Source: JAFAZJ01 sp964437145 (GTDB taxonomy: Bacteria; Pseudomonadota; Alphaproteobacteria; Reyranellales; Reyranellaceae). Taken from it: DNA of 64,000 bases. Positions 17,483 through 26,372 of the stretch are shown piece after piece; positions within the stretch are counted from its first letter, which is position 1, and each line of letters starts with the position of its first letter. The DNA lies in NCBI GenBank assembly GCA_964437145.1, contig CAYTFW010000010.1:4173-68172 (forward strand), in the 5' to 3' direction. Below the pieces are notes generated by a model. It ran no database searches. It saw only the letters and a list, made by a program, of their open reading frames with translations, and was not told the DNA's origin. The position numbers were made by a program, and so were the translations under genes.

Positions 17483-17549
17483 TCTGCGCTGATAGCCGAT
17501 CCCCGCCCGCGCGAACAGAGTGCTAGGCTTGCCGCCGATGGAGGAACGC

Positions 17550-18290
17550 ATGCGATTGAAGGACAGGACGGCGATCATCACCGGAGCCGGCTCGGGCATT
17601 GGCGCGGCGACGGCTAGGCTCTTCGTGGCCGAGGGCGCGCGCGTCACGCTGGTCGATCGCGACGCGGCGGGCCTCGCCGCGATCGCGGCTGACCTGGGCG
17701 AGCGCGCTCGGCCATTCGCCGCCGACGTGACCGACGAAGCGCAAGCGCGGGCCTGCGTCGGGCAGTCTGGCGCGGTCGATATCCTGGTCACCGCCGCCGG
17801 CATCTCGCTGGGCAAGCCGGCGCTCGACACGTCGGTGACCGATTGGAACACCGTGCAGGCGGTCAACGTCACCGGCACGTTCATCTGGATCCGAGAGTGC
17901 CTGCGCTCGATGACGGCGGCGGGTCGCGGTTCGATCATCACCATCGCCTCGCAGCTCGCGCGCGCCGGTGGCCGCGGCAACGCCGCCTATGTCACGTCGA
18001 AAGGCGCCGTGCTGGCGCTGACCAAGTCAGTGGCGCTCGACTATGTCGATAAGGGTGTCCGCTGCAACACGATCCTGCCGGGCGCAACCGATACGCCAAT
18101 GCTGCGCCGCTCGCTGGGCCGCGCACCCGATCCCGACGCCGCGCGCGCCCGTTCGCTGGCGCGCCACCCGATGGGGCGCTTCGGCGACGTGCGCGATATC
18201 GCGTCGGCCGCGCTCTACCTCGCCAGCGACGAGTCGGCCTTCGTCACCGGCATCGAGCTACCGGTCGATGGCGGCTGGCTCGCCGGCTGA
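17550..18290 (+). CDS. Short-chain dehydrogenase/reductase
   Basis: A 246-residue classical SDR: NAD(P) loop TGAGSGIGAATA (residues 11-22), VTAAGISLG in place of the NNAG motif, catalytic Ser in TIASQLARAG and YVTSK (Tyr about 150, Lys 154), and a C-terminal ELPVDGGWLAG. An aspartate after strand 2 (LVDRDAAG) favours NAD. GGAGGAACGC precedes the ATG at 17550, which decides it over the ATG at 17538. It is convergent with the second Bug receptor. Confidence 0.9.
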   Translation: MRLKDRTAIITGAGSGIGAATARLFVAEGARVTLVDRDAAGLAAIAADLGERARPFAADVTDEAQARACVGQSGAVDILVTAAGISLGKPALDTSVTDWNTVQAVNVTGTFIWIRECLRSMTAAGRGSIITIASQLARAGGRGNAAYVTSKGAVLALTKSVALDYVDKGVRCNTILPGATDTPMLRRSLGRAPDPDAARARSLARHPMGRFGDVRDIASAALYLASDESAFVTGIELPVDGGWLAG

Positions 18291-18296
18291 AGCCCG

Positions 18297-19277
18297 CTAC
18301 TCGACCTGGACGTTGGCGGCCCTGCTGACCTTGGTCCAGATGTCGACGAACGCCGCGATAAAGGTCGAGAACTCCTTGGGCGCCATCGGCTTCTCGGGCA
18401 CGAACAGCGCCAGCTCGTCGAAGCGTGCCCGCACATCGGGCATGGCCACGACCTTCATCGTCGCCTCGTAGAGCTTCGCCTGGACGTCGGCGGGCATGCC
18501 CTTCGGGCCCGAGAGTCCGACCCAGGTCGAGGTCGTCATCTTGGGAAAGCCCTGCTCGGCGAAGGTCGGCACATCGGGGAACGGCGCGATGCGCTTGGCG
18601 GTGCTGATCGCCAGCACCCTGATCTTGCCCGTCCGCATGTGGCCGACATTCGTCGTGATCGGGTCGAACATCGAGGGGATGACTCCCGCCCACATGTCGG
18701 CCAGCGACGGGGCCGAGCCCCGGTAGGGCACGTGCTTGAGCTTGGCGCCGATCAGCTGGCCGAAGTTCTCGCCCATCAGGTGTGTCGTCGAGCCGACGCC
18801 GGAGCTGCCGAAGGCGACCTCGCCGGGCTTGGCCTTCACCGCGGCGACGAAGTCGGCCAGCGACTTGTAGGGCGACTCCGGCGGCACCACGAATATGTTG
18901 GGCGCATCGCCGATCAGGGTGAGGTGCGAGAAGTCGGCGATCGGGTCGTACGGAAGCTTGGAATAGATGCCCGGCGCCACGCCGTGCGGCGAAGCGTGCG
19001 ACATGACCAGCGTGTGACCATCAGGCGGCGCTTTGGCGACCAGATCGGCGCCCAAAGTGCCACCGGCGCCGGGCCTGTTGTCGACAAGAACCTGCTGGCC
19101 CAGCAACTCGCTGTACTTGGGCGCCATCACCCGGCAGATCGTGTCGGCTAGGCCACCCGGCGGGAACGTCGCGATCAGCCGGATCGGTTTGCTCGGCCAG
19201 GCGTTGGCCCGCACGAGCGTCGGCATCGCGAGAGTCGCGGCGGCGGTGGCGATCAGCGTACGGCGCGTGGTCTTCAT
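18297..19277 (-). CDS. Bug-family tripartite tricarboxylate receptor (second copy)
   Basis: A 326-residue periplasmic receptor with signal peptide (KTTRRTLIATAAATLAMPTLVRA) and the Bug hallmarks WPSKPIRLIATFPPGGLADTI and HVPYRGSAPSLADMWAGV. It is clearly paralogous to the protein at 10,187 but well diverged. As there, no membrane subunits are nearby. It lies between an SDR gene (convergent) and a deacetylase-like gene (divergent). Confidence 0.9.
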   Translation of the reverse strand: MKTTRRTLIATAAATLAMPTLVRANAWPSKPIRLIATFPPGGLADTICRVMAPKYSELLGQQVLVDNRPGAGGTLGADLVAKAPPDGHTLVMSHASPHGVAPGIYSKLPYDPIADFSHLTLIGDAPNIFVVPPESPYKSLADFVAAVKAKPGEVAFGSSGVGSTTHLMGENFGQLIGAKLKHVPYRGSAPSLADMWAGVIPSMFDPITTNVGHMRTGKIRVLAISTAKRIAPFPDVPTFAEQGFPKMTTSTWVGLSGPKGMPADVQAKLYEATMKVVAMPDVRARFDELALFVPEKPMAPKEFSTFIAAFVDIWTKVSRAANVQVE

Positions 19278-19353
19278 GGGGGCTCTCCGGCGATGGTTGA
19301 CCACCGGTAGCAACCGACATGCCAAGGCACGGCGCGTGCTATGAAGATGGGCG

Positions 19354-20244
19354 ATGAGCCTTCCAACCCATGGCCGCTACGACTACGTCCCGATCAACGC
19401 CCGGCCGGACTACCACTGGCCCGGCGGTAAGCGGCTAGCGATCTATCTCGCGCTGAATCTCGAGCATTTCGCCTTCGGCGAGGGCCTGGGCGCCGAGCTG
19501 GCGCCGGGCGGGCCGCAACCCGACGTGCTGAACTTCGCCTGGCGCGACTACGGCAATCGCGTCGGCGCCTGGCGGCTGCTGGAGCTATTCGACGAGCTCG
19601 CCCTGCCCGCGGCCGCGCTGGTCAACAGCGCGATGTACGACTACGCCCCGCAGCTCATTGAAGCGCACCGCGTGCGCGGCGACGAGATCGTCGGCCACGG
19701 CCGCACCAATAGCGAACGCCAGGGCGTGCTCGACGAGGCCGCCGAGCGTCAGCTGATCGCCGAGTCGACCATGCGCATCGCCCGGGAAGAAGGCGCGCCG
19801 CCGGCCGGTTGGCTCGGCCCATGGATCTCGCAGAGCCGCGTCACGCCCGACCTGCTGGCCGAGACCGGCTACCACTATCTGCTGGATTGGTGCATGGACG
19901 ACCAGCCGATCCGCTTCCGCGTGCGCGACGGTGGCACGATCCTGGCCGTGCCCTATCCGCAGGAGCTCAACGACATCCCGATGATCGTCGGGCGCAAGAT
20001 CGACGCCACGACCTTCGCCGACATGATCGTCGACAATTTCGACGAGATGCGCCGGCAGTCCGCCGGCCAGCCGCTGGTCATGGGTATCGCGCTGCACGGC
20101 TACCTGATGGGCCAGCCCTATCGGCTCAAGCATCTGCGTCGCGCGCTGGCGCACATCGCGACCCATCGCGACGCGCTGTGGATCACGACGCCCGGCGCGA
20201 TCGCGGCGCACTGCCTGTCATTACCGGCGGGAACGGTGCCCTAA
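19354..20244 (+). CDS. Polysaccharide deacetylase (NodB-like) family protein
   Basis: The 296-residue protein follows the NodB-homology fold of the alphaproteobacterial subfamily related to PuuE allantoinase and peptidoglycan deacetylases. YDYVPINARPDYHWPGGKRLAIYLALNLEHF opens the protein (first part YDYVPINARPDYHWPGG). EIVGHGRTNSE and GWLGPWISQS follow, then ALHGYLMGQPYRL near the C terminus. The first metal Asp is replaced by a Asn/Glu-type pair (LNLEHF), as in allantoinase-like members. A cyclic amide or amide hydrolase function is more likely than sugar deacetylation. Confidence 0.83.
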   Translation: MSLPTHGRYDYVPINARPDYHWPGGKRLAIYLALNLEHFAFGEGLGAELAPGGPQPDVLNFAWRDYGNRVGAWRLLELFDELALPAAALVNSAMYDYAPQLIEAHRVRGDEIVGHGRTNSERQGVLDEAAERQLIAESTMRIAREEGAPPAGWLGPWISQSRVTPDLLAETGYHYLLDWCMDDQPIRFRVRDGGTILAVPYPQELNDIPMIVGRKIDATTFADMIVDNFDEMRRQSAGQPLVMGIALHGYLMGQPYRLKHLRRALAHIATHRDALWITTPGAIAAHCLSLPAGTVP

Positions 20245-21149
20245 TCGGGCAGCTTGCCGAGCATATCCGGCAGCATGGCGTTGAAAGCGTCGGCGCCCTC
20301 GAACGCGATCCAGTGGCCGCCGCCGGGAATGTAGCGCAGGTCGATTTGCGGGTGATGCTCGCGCAGGAAAACCTCGCGCTCCTCGAAATAGGGATGGGCC
20401 GTCGAGTCGAACTCGCCCCAGATCGCGTTCACCCGCGTGCGCAGCGTCGGCACCACGTCGCTCAGCAAGCCCTTCGAGGAGATCCCGCGGCTCTTGGTGC
20501 GCGCGCGCAGCGAGTTCACGACCTGCATGTGCAGCGCGATCGGATCGATCGCCTTGGGATCGTGCACCATCAAGATTTCGAGATTGCGGCGCGCCTCGGC
20601 GACCAAGGTCTCGCCAGACATGTCGCGCGTCAGCCGCGTCAGCGCGCCGCGCGCCAGACGCTTCATGCGGAAGCCGCCCGGGCCGACCAGGGTCATGCTG
20701 CGCACGCGATCGCCGTAGAGCGTGCAGATATGCGAGCCGATATTGCCGCCGAACGAGAAGCCGGCGATGTCGAAGCGCTGGTCCTTGGGCAGCAGCTCGT
20801 CCATCGCGTGCTTGGCGCAGTTTGTCACTGACCAGACGTCGCCGAGATTGTCGGGTGAATCGCTCTCGCCCAGGCCCGGCAGGTCGGCGACGTACAGAGC
20901 ATAGCGTCGCGACAGCGGCAGCACGTTCCGCACCCAGTGCAGCCACGAGCCGCCGCCGCCGTGCAGCAACACCAGGACCGGCTTGCCCGGCTCGGCGCCC
21001 CAGACATGCCACATCATGCGTCCGCCATTGCCCATCGGCACGCGCTCGGCGTGCGAGCGGGCCTCGATCTCGGCGATATGGTCGGCGGCGGTTCGGCCGT
21101 CGGCCATCAGGGGAATGGTGGAGAGATCGGGCGAGGCGTCGGCGTCCAT
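20241..21149 (-). CDS. Alpha/beta hydrolase (MhpC-like)
   Basis: A 302-residue hydrolase. VLLHGGGGSWLHWVRNVLPL carries the HG oxyanion motif. AGFSFGGNIGSHI is the nucleophile elbow (Ser about residue 126), and IPGGGHWIAFEGADAF has the histidine near the C terminus. It resembles C-C bond hydrolases of meta-cleavage pathways and esterases. Stop codons of this gene and the convergent deacetylase-like gene overlap by four bases. Confidence 0.88.
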   Translation of the reverse strand: MDADASPDLSTIPLMADGRTAADHIAEIEARSHAERVPMGNGGRMMWHVWGAEPGKPVLVLLHGGGGSWLHWVRNVLPLSRRYALYVADLPGLGESDSPDNLGDVWSVTNCAKHAMDELLPKDQRFDIAGFSFGGNIGSHICTLYGDRVRSMTLVGPGGFRMKRLARGALTRLTRDMSGETLVAEARRNLEILMVHDPKAIDPIALHMQVVNSLRARTKSRGISSKGLLSDVVPTLRTRVNAIWGEFDSTAHPYFEEREVFLREHHPQIDLRYIPGGGHWIAFEGADAFNAMLPDMLGKLPD

Positions 21150-21276
21150 GGCGCGTTTTCTAACATAGGCCCCGTCTGGCTCGCAGGCATGGCTGCCCGC
21201 CGGTTTCGCGTCGTGGCATGCCCGCCGTATCCCGCCTACAGTCGCGACCGGCTCGGCTCAAACGGGGACGAAGACG

Positions 21277-21618
21277 ATGGCCTACAGGCGCGTGGTGTTG
21301 GAGATCGGCATGGGCACCGACATTCGTGGCGGCGACTACACCAAGGCCGCGGTGCGCGCCCTGCGCGACGCGCTGTGGCACAACTCGCTCACTGTCGCCG
21401 ATGCGTTGGGCAAGCCGGTCGACTCGATGCGCGTCGACGTCACGATCGGGGTCCCGAAGCCGGACAAGGTCGACAAGGCCGAGGTGCTGGCGGTGCTGCC
21501 GCATGGATCGGGAACGCTCACGGTCGTCGAGGGCGGGCTGGAGATTCCCAACGCCGCCGGCACCGACGTCACGGTCATGGCCAACGCCGCCGCCGTCGTG
21601 CGGCTCGACCTGCCCTGA
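21277..21618 (+). CDS. Lin0512 family protein, copy 1
   Basis: A 113-residue member of the Lin0512 family of unknown function. It has the family pattern VLEIGMGTDIRGGDYTKAAVRALRDAL (start VLEIGMGTDIRGGDYTKAA), a middle VDVTIGVPKPDKVD and a terminal VVEGGLEIP. Related small proteins are often found as tandem pairs. A second copy begins 11 bases after its stop. Ring-forming, cyanuric-acid-hydrolase/barbiturase-like architecture has been suggested for this fold, but no reaction is proven to my knowledge. Confidence 0.8.
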   Translation: MAYRRVVLEIGMGTDIRGGDYTKAAVRALRDALWHNSLTVADALGKPVDSMRVDVTIGVPKPDKVDKAEVLAVLPHGSGTLTVVEGGLEIPNAAGTDVTVMANAAAVVRLDLP

Positions 21619-21629
21619 GGAGAGCGGCC

Positions 21630-21974
21630 ATGGCGATCAAGCGCGTCATCCTGGAAATGGGTACCGGCAACGACCTGCATGGGGGCGACTACACCAAGGC
21701 GGCCCTCAGGGCGGTGCAGGACGCCATTCATCACAGTTCGCTGACGGTGCTGCGGACCCTGAAGGTCAACGCCAAGACCTCGATGTTCGTCGAGGTCACG
21801 ATCGGCGTGCAGCAGCCCGACAAGGTCGACGCCGCGGCGGTGAAGGCCTCCCTGCCGCACGGCATCGTGACCGTGAAGGTCGTAAAGGGCGGCCTTGATG
21901 TGCCGGATGAGGAAGTCGGCGACGTCGCGGTCATCGCCAGCGCCGCTGTGGTCGTCAGCCTGGAGCTTCCCTGA
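21630..21974 (+). CDS. Lin0512 family protein, copy 2
   Basis: A 114-residue paralogue of the preceding gene, with aligned blocks VILEMGTGNDLHGGDYTKAA, VEVTIGVQQPDKVD and VVKGGLDVP. The two share roughly half of their residues, so the duplication is old and both copies are kept, which suggests a heteromeric complex. GAGGAGAG upstream of the ATG overlaps the end of copy 1, showing a two-gene operon. Function unknown. Confidence 0.8.
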   Translation: MAIKRVILEMGTGNDLHGGDYTKAALRAVQDAIHHSSLTVLRTLKVNAKTSMFVEVTIGVQQPDKVDAAAVKASLPHGIVTVKVVKGGLDVPDEEVGDVAVIASAAVVVSLELP

Positions 21975-22112
21975 CCGCGTAGCAGCCCTGTGCGGGAAGG
22001 TTATTGAACCAGGGCGCCGGTGAGCGGATGATCACCGCATAAGCAGCGGGACGTAACGCGCATAGACGGGTCACTGAAATATAGGCCGGAGACGCAGGCC
22101 GGGCGGGGCAGA

Positions 22113-23189
22113 GTGGGCCGCCAGCGGGTGCGTTTGCTGGTCATTGGCGCGATCCTCTCCGTCGCCCTGGTCCTCGGCGGGTACGAGGTCTATCTGCGCT
22201 CGACGCATGTCTACGAGACGGACGCGCGCATCACCGCCGATATCGTCACCATGTCCAGCCGCGCCGAGGGGTGGCTGGTCGAGGTGCCGGTGCGCGAGGG
22301 CATGCGGGTCGAGGCCAATCAGGTCGTGGCCCGCATCGATGACCGCACCGCGAAATTGCGCGCTGAGGCGCTCAGCGCGCAGATCCAGTCGATCCAGGCC
22401 GACCGCGCCCGCCTGCTGGCCGAGCGCAAGATGATCGAGAACCAAGCCGAGGCCAAGGCGCGCACACGCGCCTCGGGTGTCAAGGTCACCCAGGCGGCAC
22501 GGGACATGCTCGATTCCGACATCCTGCTGGCCAACCAGGAGCTGGAGCGCAGCAAGCAGCTCTACGAACGCCGCGTCATCACCGACAAGCAGCTCGAGAC
22601 GGCGCAGGCCGCGGTCACGCGGCTGCAGAACCAGCGCCTGCGCCTGGACGCCGAGCGCACCCAGGCCGAAGGGGCGTTGGCCGAGGCTCTGGCCGAGCGC
22701 GACCGGCTGGCGGTGATCGACGGACAGGTCGCCGGGCTGGCGCACGCCGAGGCCAACCTGCAATCGCAGCTGCGCCAGCAGCTGGTCGATGTCGAGGATC
22801 GCACCATCCGCAGCCCGATCGCCGCCATCGTCGACCGCACGTTCATGCTGGCGGGCGAGTATGTCGGGCCGGGCCAACGCATCCTCATGCTACATGACCC
22901 CAACGACGTATGGGTCGAGGCCAACATCAAGGAGACGCGCGTCCGCTACCTGCGCGTCGGCCAGCCGGTCGAGGTTACCGTCGACGCCTATCCCAACGAG
23001 CGCTTCGTCGGCCGCGTCGCGCGCATCGGCAGCTCGACCACGGCGCGTTTCGCCCTGCTGCCGACGCCCAATCCCAGCGGCAATTTCACCAAGATCACCC
23101 AGCGCGTGCCGGTGAAGATCGACTTCGTCGAGAAGCCGAAGGTGCTGTCGCCCGGCATGATGGTCGAGATCGCGATCGATGTACGATAG
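22113..23189 (+). CDS. HlyD/EmrA-type membrane fusion protein
   Basis: A 358-residue periplasmic adaptor of a tripartite exporter. It has one N-terminal membrane helix (LLVIGAILSVALVLGGYEVY, residues 8-27), a biotinyl-lipoyl-like domain before and after a long coiled coil (about residues 90-215), and a beta-barrel with DVWVEANIKETRVRYLRVGQ, the EmrA signature. The GTG at 22113 is used because it places the membrane helix at the N terminus. It overlaps the MFS gene by 11 bases. Confidence 0.9.
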   Translation: MGRQRVRLLVIGAILSVALVLGGYEVYLRSTHVYETDARITADIVTMSSRAEGWLVEVPVREGMRVEANQVVARIDDRTAKLRAEALSAQIQSIQADRARLLAERKMIENQAEAKARTRASGVKVTQAARDMLDSDILLANQELERSKQLYERRVITDKQLETAQAAVTRLQNQRLRLDAERTQAEGALAEALAERDRLAVIDGQVAGLAHAEANLQSQLRQQLVDVEDRTIRSPIAAIVDRTFMLAGEYVGPGQRILMLHDPNDVWVEANIKETRVRYLRVGQPVEVTVDAYPNERFVGRVARIGSSTTARFALLPTPNPSGNFTKITQRVPVKIDFVEKPKVLSPGMMVEIAIDVR

Positions 23190-24744
23190 CACCGAGGTGC
23201 TGGCCGAACGCTACGGCCCGTCCTATCGGTGGCTCGTTACCATCACCGGCATGGTCGGTGTCGTCGCCATGGTGCTGAGCATGACGACGGTCAACGTCGC
23301 CGTGCCCGATGTCATGGGTGCCTTCGGCATCGGGCAGGACATGGCGCAATGGATGTCGTCGGCCTTCGCCGCGACCATGACCTTCGGCATGTTGTTGAGC
23401 GCCTGGGTGGTGGGCGTGCTGGGCGAGCGCCGCACCTTCATCGGCTGCCTCGCCATCTTCTCCTGCGGAGCGCTGCTGGGCGGCAGCGCGCCCAACGAGG
23501 ACGTCTTGATCTTCGCCCGCGTGCTGCAGGGCTTCTCCTCCGGCGTCGGCCAACCGCTGGTCATGGCGATCATCTTCAGCGTCTTCCCGCCGGAACGCCG
23601 CGGCATGGCGATGGGCACCTTCGGCCTGGGCGTGGTCTTCGCGCCGGCGATCGGTCCGACCCTGGGCGGGCTGATGATCGAGTTCTTCTCCTGGCGCTAC
23701 GTCTTCTACGTCGCCCTGCCCTTCTGCCTGCTGGCGGGAATCCTGGGCTCGCTGTTCATGCCGACCCAGCCGCTGCCCAAGACCGTGCCGCGCTTCGACT
23801 GGATCGGCTTCCTGCTGATCGGCGTGGCGCTGTTCTGCATCATGACCGGCTTCGCCTATGGCCAGAGCGAAGGCTGGGACTCCGACACCATCGTCGCGCG
23901 CCTGGCCGGTGGCACGGTGGCCTCGATCCTTTTCGTGCTGTGGGAGCTGCACACCGAAAAGCCGCTGCTCGAGGTGCGCATGTTCGCCAACAGCCAGTTC
24001 GCCTCGGCCGGCATCGTCGCCTTCATCTTCGGCGCCTGCATGATGGGCTCGACCTATCTCGTGCCGGTCTTCGTGCAGACCACGCAGGGCTTCACGCCGC
24101 TGGTCTCGGGCCTGATGATGATGCCGGCCGGCCTGATGCTGGCGTTCATCTTCCCGGTCGCGGGCCGCATGGCCGATGTGCTGCCGCCGGCGCTGATGAT
24201 CATGGGCGGGCTGATCCTCTTCGCCATCGGCTTCCACTTCATGAGCCTGGCCGACGTCAACACGGTCTTCTGGACCCTCGTCCTGGTCACCATGGTCTCG
24301 CGACTCGGGCTGGGCTTCATCAACCCCAGCCTCAACGCCTCGTCGCTGAAGGTGCTGCCGCCCGACAAGGTGCGCCAGGGCGCCGGCGCTACCAACTTCA
24401 TGCGCCAGCTCGGCGGCGCGCTCGGCACGGTGCTGTTCGTCGCCGTGCTCGAGACGCGCGGCCGTTTCCACGCCGAGGCGCTGACGGCGACGCAGGACTA
24501 CGCCAACCACGCCACCGACCGCCTGATGCACCAGGTCGAGACTCTGCTGAAGACCGTGGGCCTGACCGAGCGCATCCGCCACAACGTCGCGCTCGACTAC
24601 CTGGGCACCGTGGTGCACGCGCAGAGCCAGACGCTGGCCTTCCAGGACACCTTCATGGTCGTGGGCGGCGTCACGCTGCTGGCGCTGCTGCCGGCCTACA
24701 TCCTGTCGCGCTCGCAACGCCGTGACATGCGCGGCGCGGACTGA
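23179..24744 (+). CDS. DHA2-family MFS exporter (EmrB-like)
   Basis: A 521-residue 14-helix drug/proton antiporter of the DHA2 family. The first helix ends in TTVNVAVPDVMGAFG, a DHA2 hallmark. The motif-A region is LGERRTFIGC, and motif C is FGLGVVFAPAIGPTLGG. It would pair with the upstream adaptor and an outer-membrane channel (not in the window) to expel hydrophobic compounds. The gene pair is an operon with overlapping ends. No regulator adjoins it. Confidence 0.93.
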   Translation: MYDSTEVLAERYGPSYRWLVTITGMVGVVAMVLSMTTVNVAVPDVMGAFGIGQDMAQWMSSAFAATMTFGMLLSAWVVGVLGERRTFIGCLAIFSCGALLGGSAPNEDVLIFARVLQGFSSGVGQPLVMAIIFSVFPPERRGMAMGTFGLGVVFAPAIGPTLGGLMIEFFSWRYVFYVALPFCLLAGILGSLFMPTQPLPKTVPRFDWIGFLLIGVALFCIMTGFAYGQSEGWDSDTIVARLAGGTVASILFVLWELHTEKPLLEVRMFANSQFASAGIVAFIFGACMMGSTYLVPVFVQTTQGFTPLVSGLMMMPAGLMLAFIFPVAGRMADVLPPALMIMGGLILFAIGFHFMSLADVNTVFWTLVLVTMVSRLGLGFINPSLNASSLKVLPPDKVRQGAGATNFMRQLGGALGTVLFVAVLETRGRFHAEALTATQDYANHATDRLMHQVETLLKTVGLTERIRHNVALDYLGTVVHAQSQTLAFQDTFMVVGGVTLLALLPAYILSRSQRRDMRGAD

Positions 24745-24749
24745 AGCAG

Positions 24750-25175
24750 CTATATCGCTCGCTCCCAGACGAGGCTGAATACGATCTGGTTACCGCTCGA
24801 TGGACTCGCGATGGGCGCGGAGTCGACACGCAGCAGATCGTCCTCGATCGTGAAGAAGCGCACCTGCAGTGTGCCATTCCACGCCTCGTTCCAGGTGATC
24901 TCCGGCCGGTAGACGAGCTTGTCTCCATCGAGTTCGTAGCGACCAGCAAAAGCGATCAAGCTGCGGTAAAGCTGAGCCGCTTCTGAGTCGGTGACCTGTG
25001 CTCCGGCGGGTGCGTGACGCCCTTCGGCGGTAAAGAGGGTCGCGGTGTATCCGTCCGCCGTGTAGATGACCATCGCAGCCGCCCGTTCTCCCATGGGATA
25101 GCGGACCGCGCCGGTCACCAGATCCTTTTCGGTAAACGACGAGAGGCGCCAGGTACCGACGATCGAGCGGCTCAT
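24750..25175 (-). CDS. Lipocalin-like domain protein
   Basis: A 141-residue cytoplasmic protein of the lipocalin_5 type: SIVGTWRLSSFTEKD at the N terminus, then VIYTADGYTATLFT and GRYELDGDKLVYRPEI, alternating strands of a small barrel. Members are common in alphaproteobacteria as accessory genes to oxidoreductases; no ligand is known. It lies three bases downstream of the malate/lactate dehydrogenase-like gene, so the two are likely co-transcribed. Confidence 0.8.
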   Translation of the reverse strand: MSRSIVGTWRLSSFTEKDLVTGAVRYPMGERAAAMVIYTADGYTATLFTAEGRHAPAGAQVTDSEAAQLYRSLIAFAGRYELDGDKLVYRPEITWNEAWNGTLQVRFFTIEDDLLRVDSAPIASPSSGNQIVFSLVWERAI

Positions 25176-25178
25176 CCG

Positions 25179-26261
25179 TCAGCCCTCCAGCAGATACGCC
25201 GCATTGCTCTTGCGGCAGACGTCGCGGATCTGATCAGCCAGCATGCGCGGTACCGGGATGCCGTGGCGCAGGCGGTTCTCCTTCTCGGCGTATTCCGGAT
25301 CGCCGGGCACCAGCACGGGCTGCGACGGATCGGACGGCACCTGGCCGCGCAGGAAATCCATCATCTCGTCGAGGTCAGATTCGAACGCGCCCTCCTCGCG
25401 GAACAGCTTGGGATCGATTACCAGGAAGAAGTGGCCGATATTGTCGGGTGTGTCGGTGCCTTCGCGCTTCACGCGCAGCGGCTGGAAGGTCGTGCCGGCG
25501 AGCGTCTGCGAGAGGATGTTCACCACCATCGCCAGGCCGTAGCCCTTGTGGCCGCCGCTCTCGCGTGTGCCGCCCAGCGGCGCCATGCGCTTGGTCTTGA
25601 AGGCGCGCTCGGCATTGCGCTCGGAGCCGCCCTGCTCGTTGTAGGCCCAGCCCTCGGGGATCTCCTTGCCCTTCAGCCAGTAGACCTTGAGCTTGTTCAC
25701 CGCCACCGGCGTGGTCGCCATGTCGAGATTGAACGGCTGGTGCTTGCCGGCCGGTGCCGCCACAGAAATCGGGTTGGTGCCGAACACCGGCACGGTGCCG
25801 TGCGTCGGCACCATGGTGATGCCGCGCGCCGAGGTGGTGACGATGCCGATCATGCCGGCGCGCGCCGCCATGTCGCTGTAGCAACCCGCCGCGCCGAAAT
25901 GCGCGGAGCGGCGCACGCAGACGACGGCCAGCCCCATGGCCTTGGCCTTGGCGATCGCCATGCCCATGCCGATGGTCGACGCGATGTGGCCGATGCCGTT
26001 GTCGGCGTCGATCAGCGCCGACACCGGCGTCTCCTTCACGACGCGAATGTTGGGCGTCATGTTGATCTTATTGCCGCGCATGTCGTTGTAGATCGGCAGC
26101 ATCGACAGCCCGTGCGATTCGATGCCGCGCAAATCGGTCTCCAGCAGCACCTCGGCGGTCATCCTCACGTGCTCGTCCGACATGCCCCAGGCGCGCAGGA
26201 TCGCCTCGCACTGCGCGCGTACCGTCTGGGCTGGTACGGTCACCGTCTCAATCTCGGCCAT
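25179..26261 (-). CDS. Ldh-family NAD(P)-dependent malate/lactate/ureidoglycolate-type dehydrogenase
   Basis: The 360-residue protein belongs to the Ldh_2 family (type-2 malate dehydrogenase, AllD-like). It shows the conserved DLRGIESHGLSMLPIY (catalytic His), RRSAHFGAAGCYS, and GTNPISVAAPAG and GGHKGYGLAMVV. Such enzymes oxidise 2-hydroxyacids or reduce cyclic imines. Substrate unknown. Normal length. The start codon is at the N-terminal MAEIETV. Confidence 0.9.
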   Translation of the reverse strand: MAEIETVTVPAQTVRAQCEAILRAWGMSDEHVRMTAEVLLETDLRGIESHGLSMLPIYNDMRGNKINMTPNIRVVKETPVSALIDADNGIGHIASTIGMGMAIAKAKAMGLAVVCVRRSAHFGAAGCYSDMAARAGMIGIVTTSARGITMVPTHGTVPVFGTNPISVAAPAGKHQPFNLDMATTPVAVNKLKVYWLKGKEIPEGWAYNEQGGSERNAERAFKTKRMAPLGGTRESGGHKGYGLAMVVNILSQTLAGTTFQPLRVKREGTDTPDNIGHFFLVIDPKLFREEGAFESDLDEMMDFLRGQVPSDPSQPVLVPGDPEYAEKENRLRHGIPVPRMLADQIRDVCRKSNAAYLLEG

Positions 26262-26372
26262 CTACGCGTCCTCCGTGATCTTGTGGCCGCGACAATGCCA
26301 CGGACGGGAGACCAAAGAGAGCGTGGGGAATGTCGAGCAGGATACGACGACAGCCGGCCGAGCCGGTTGCCG

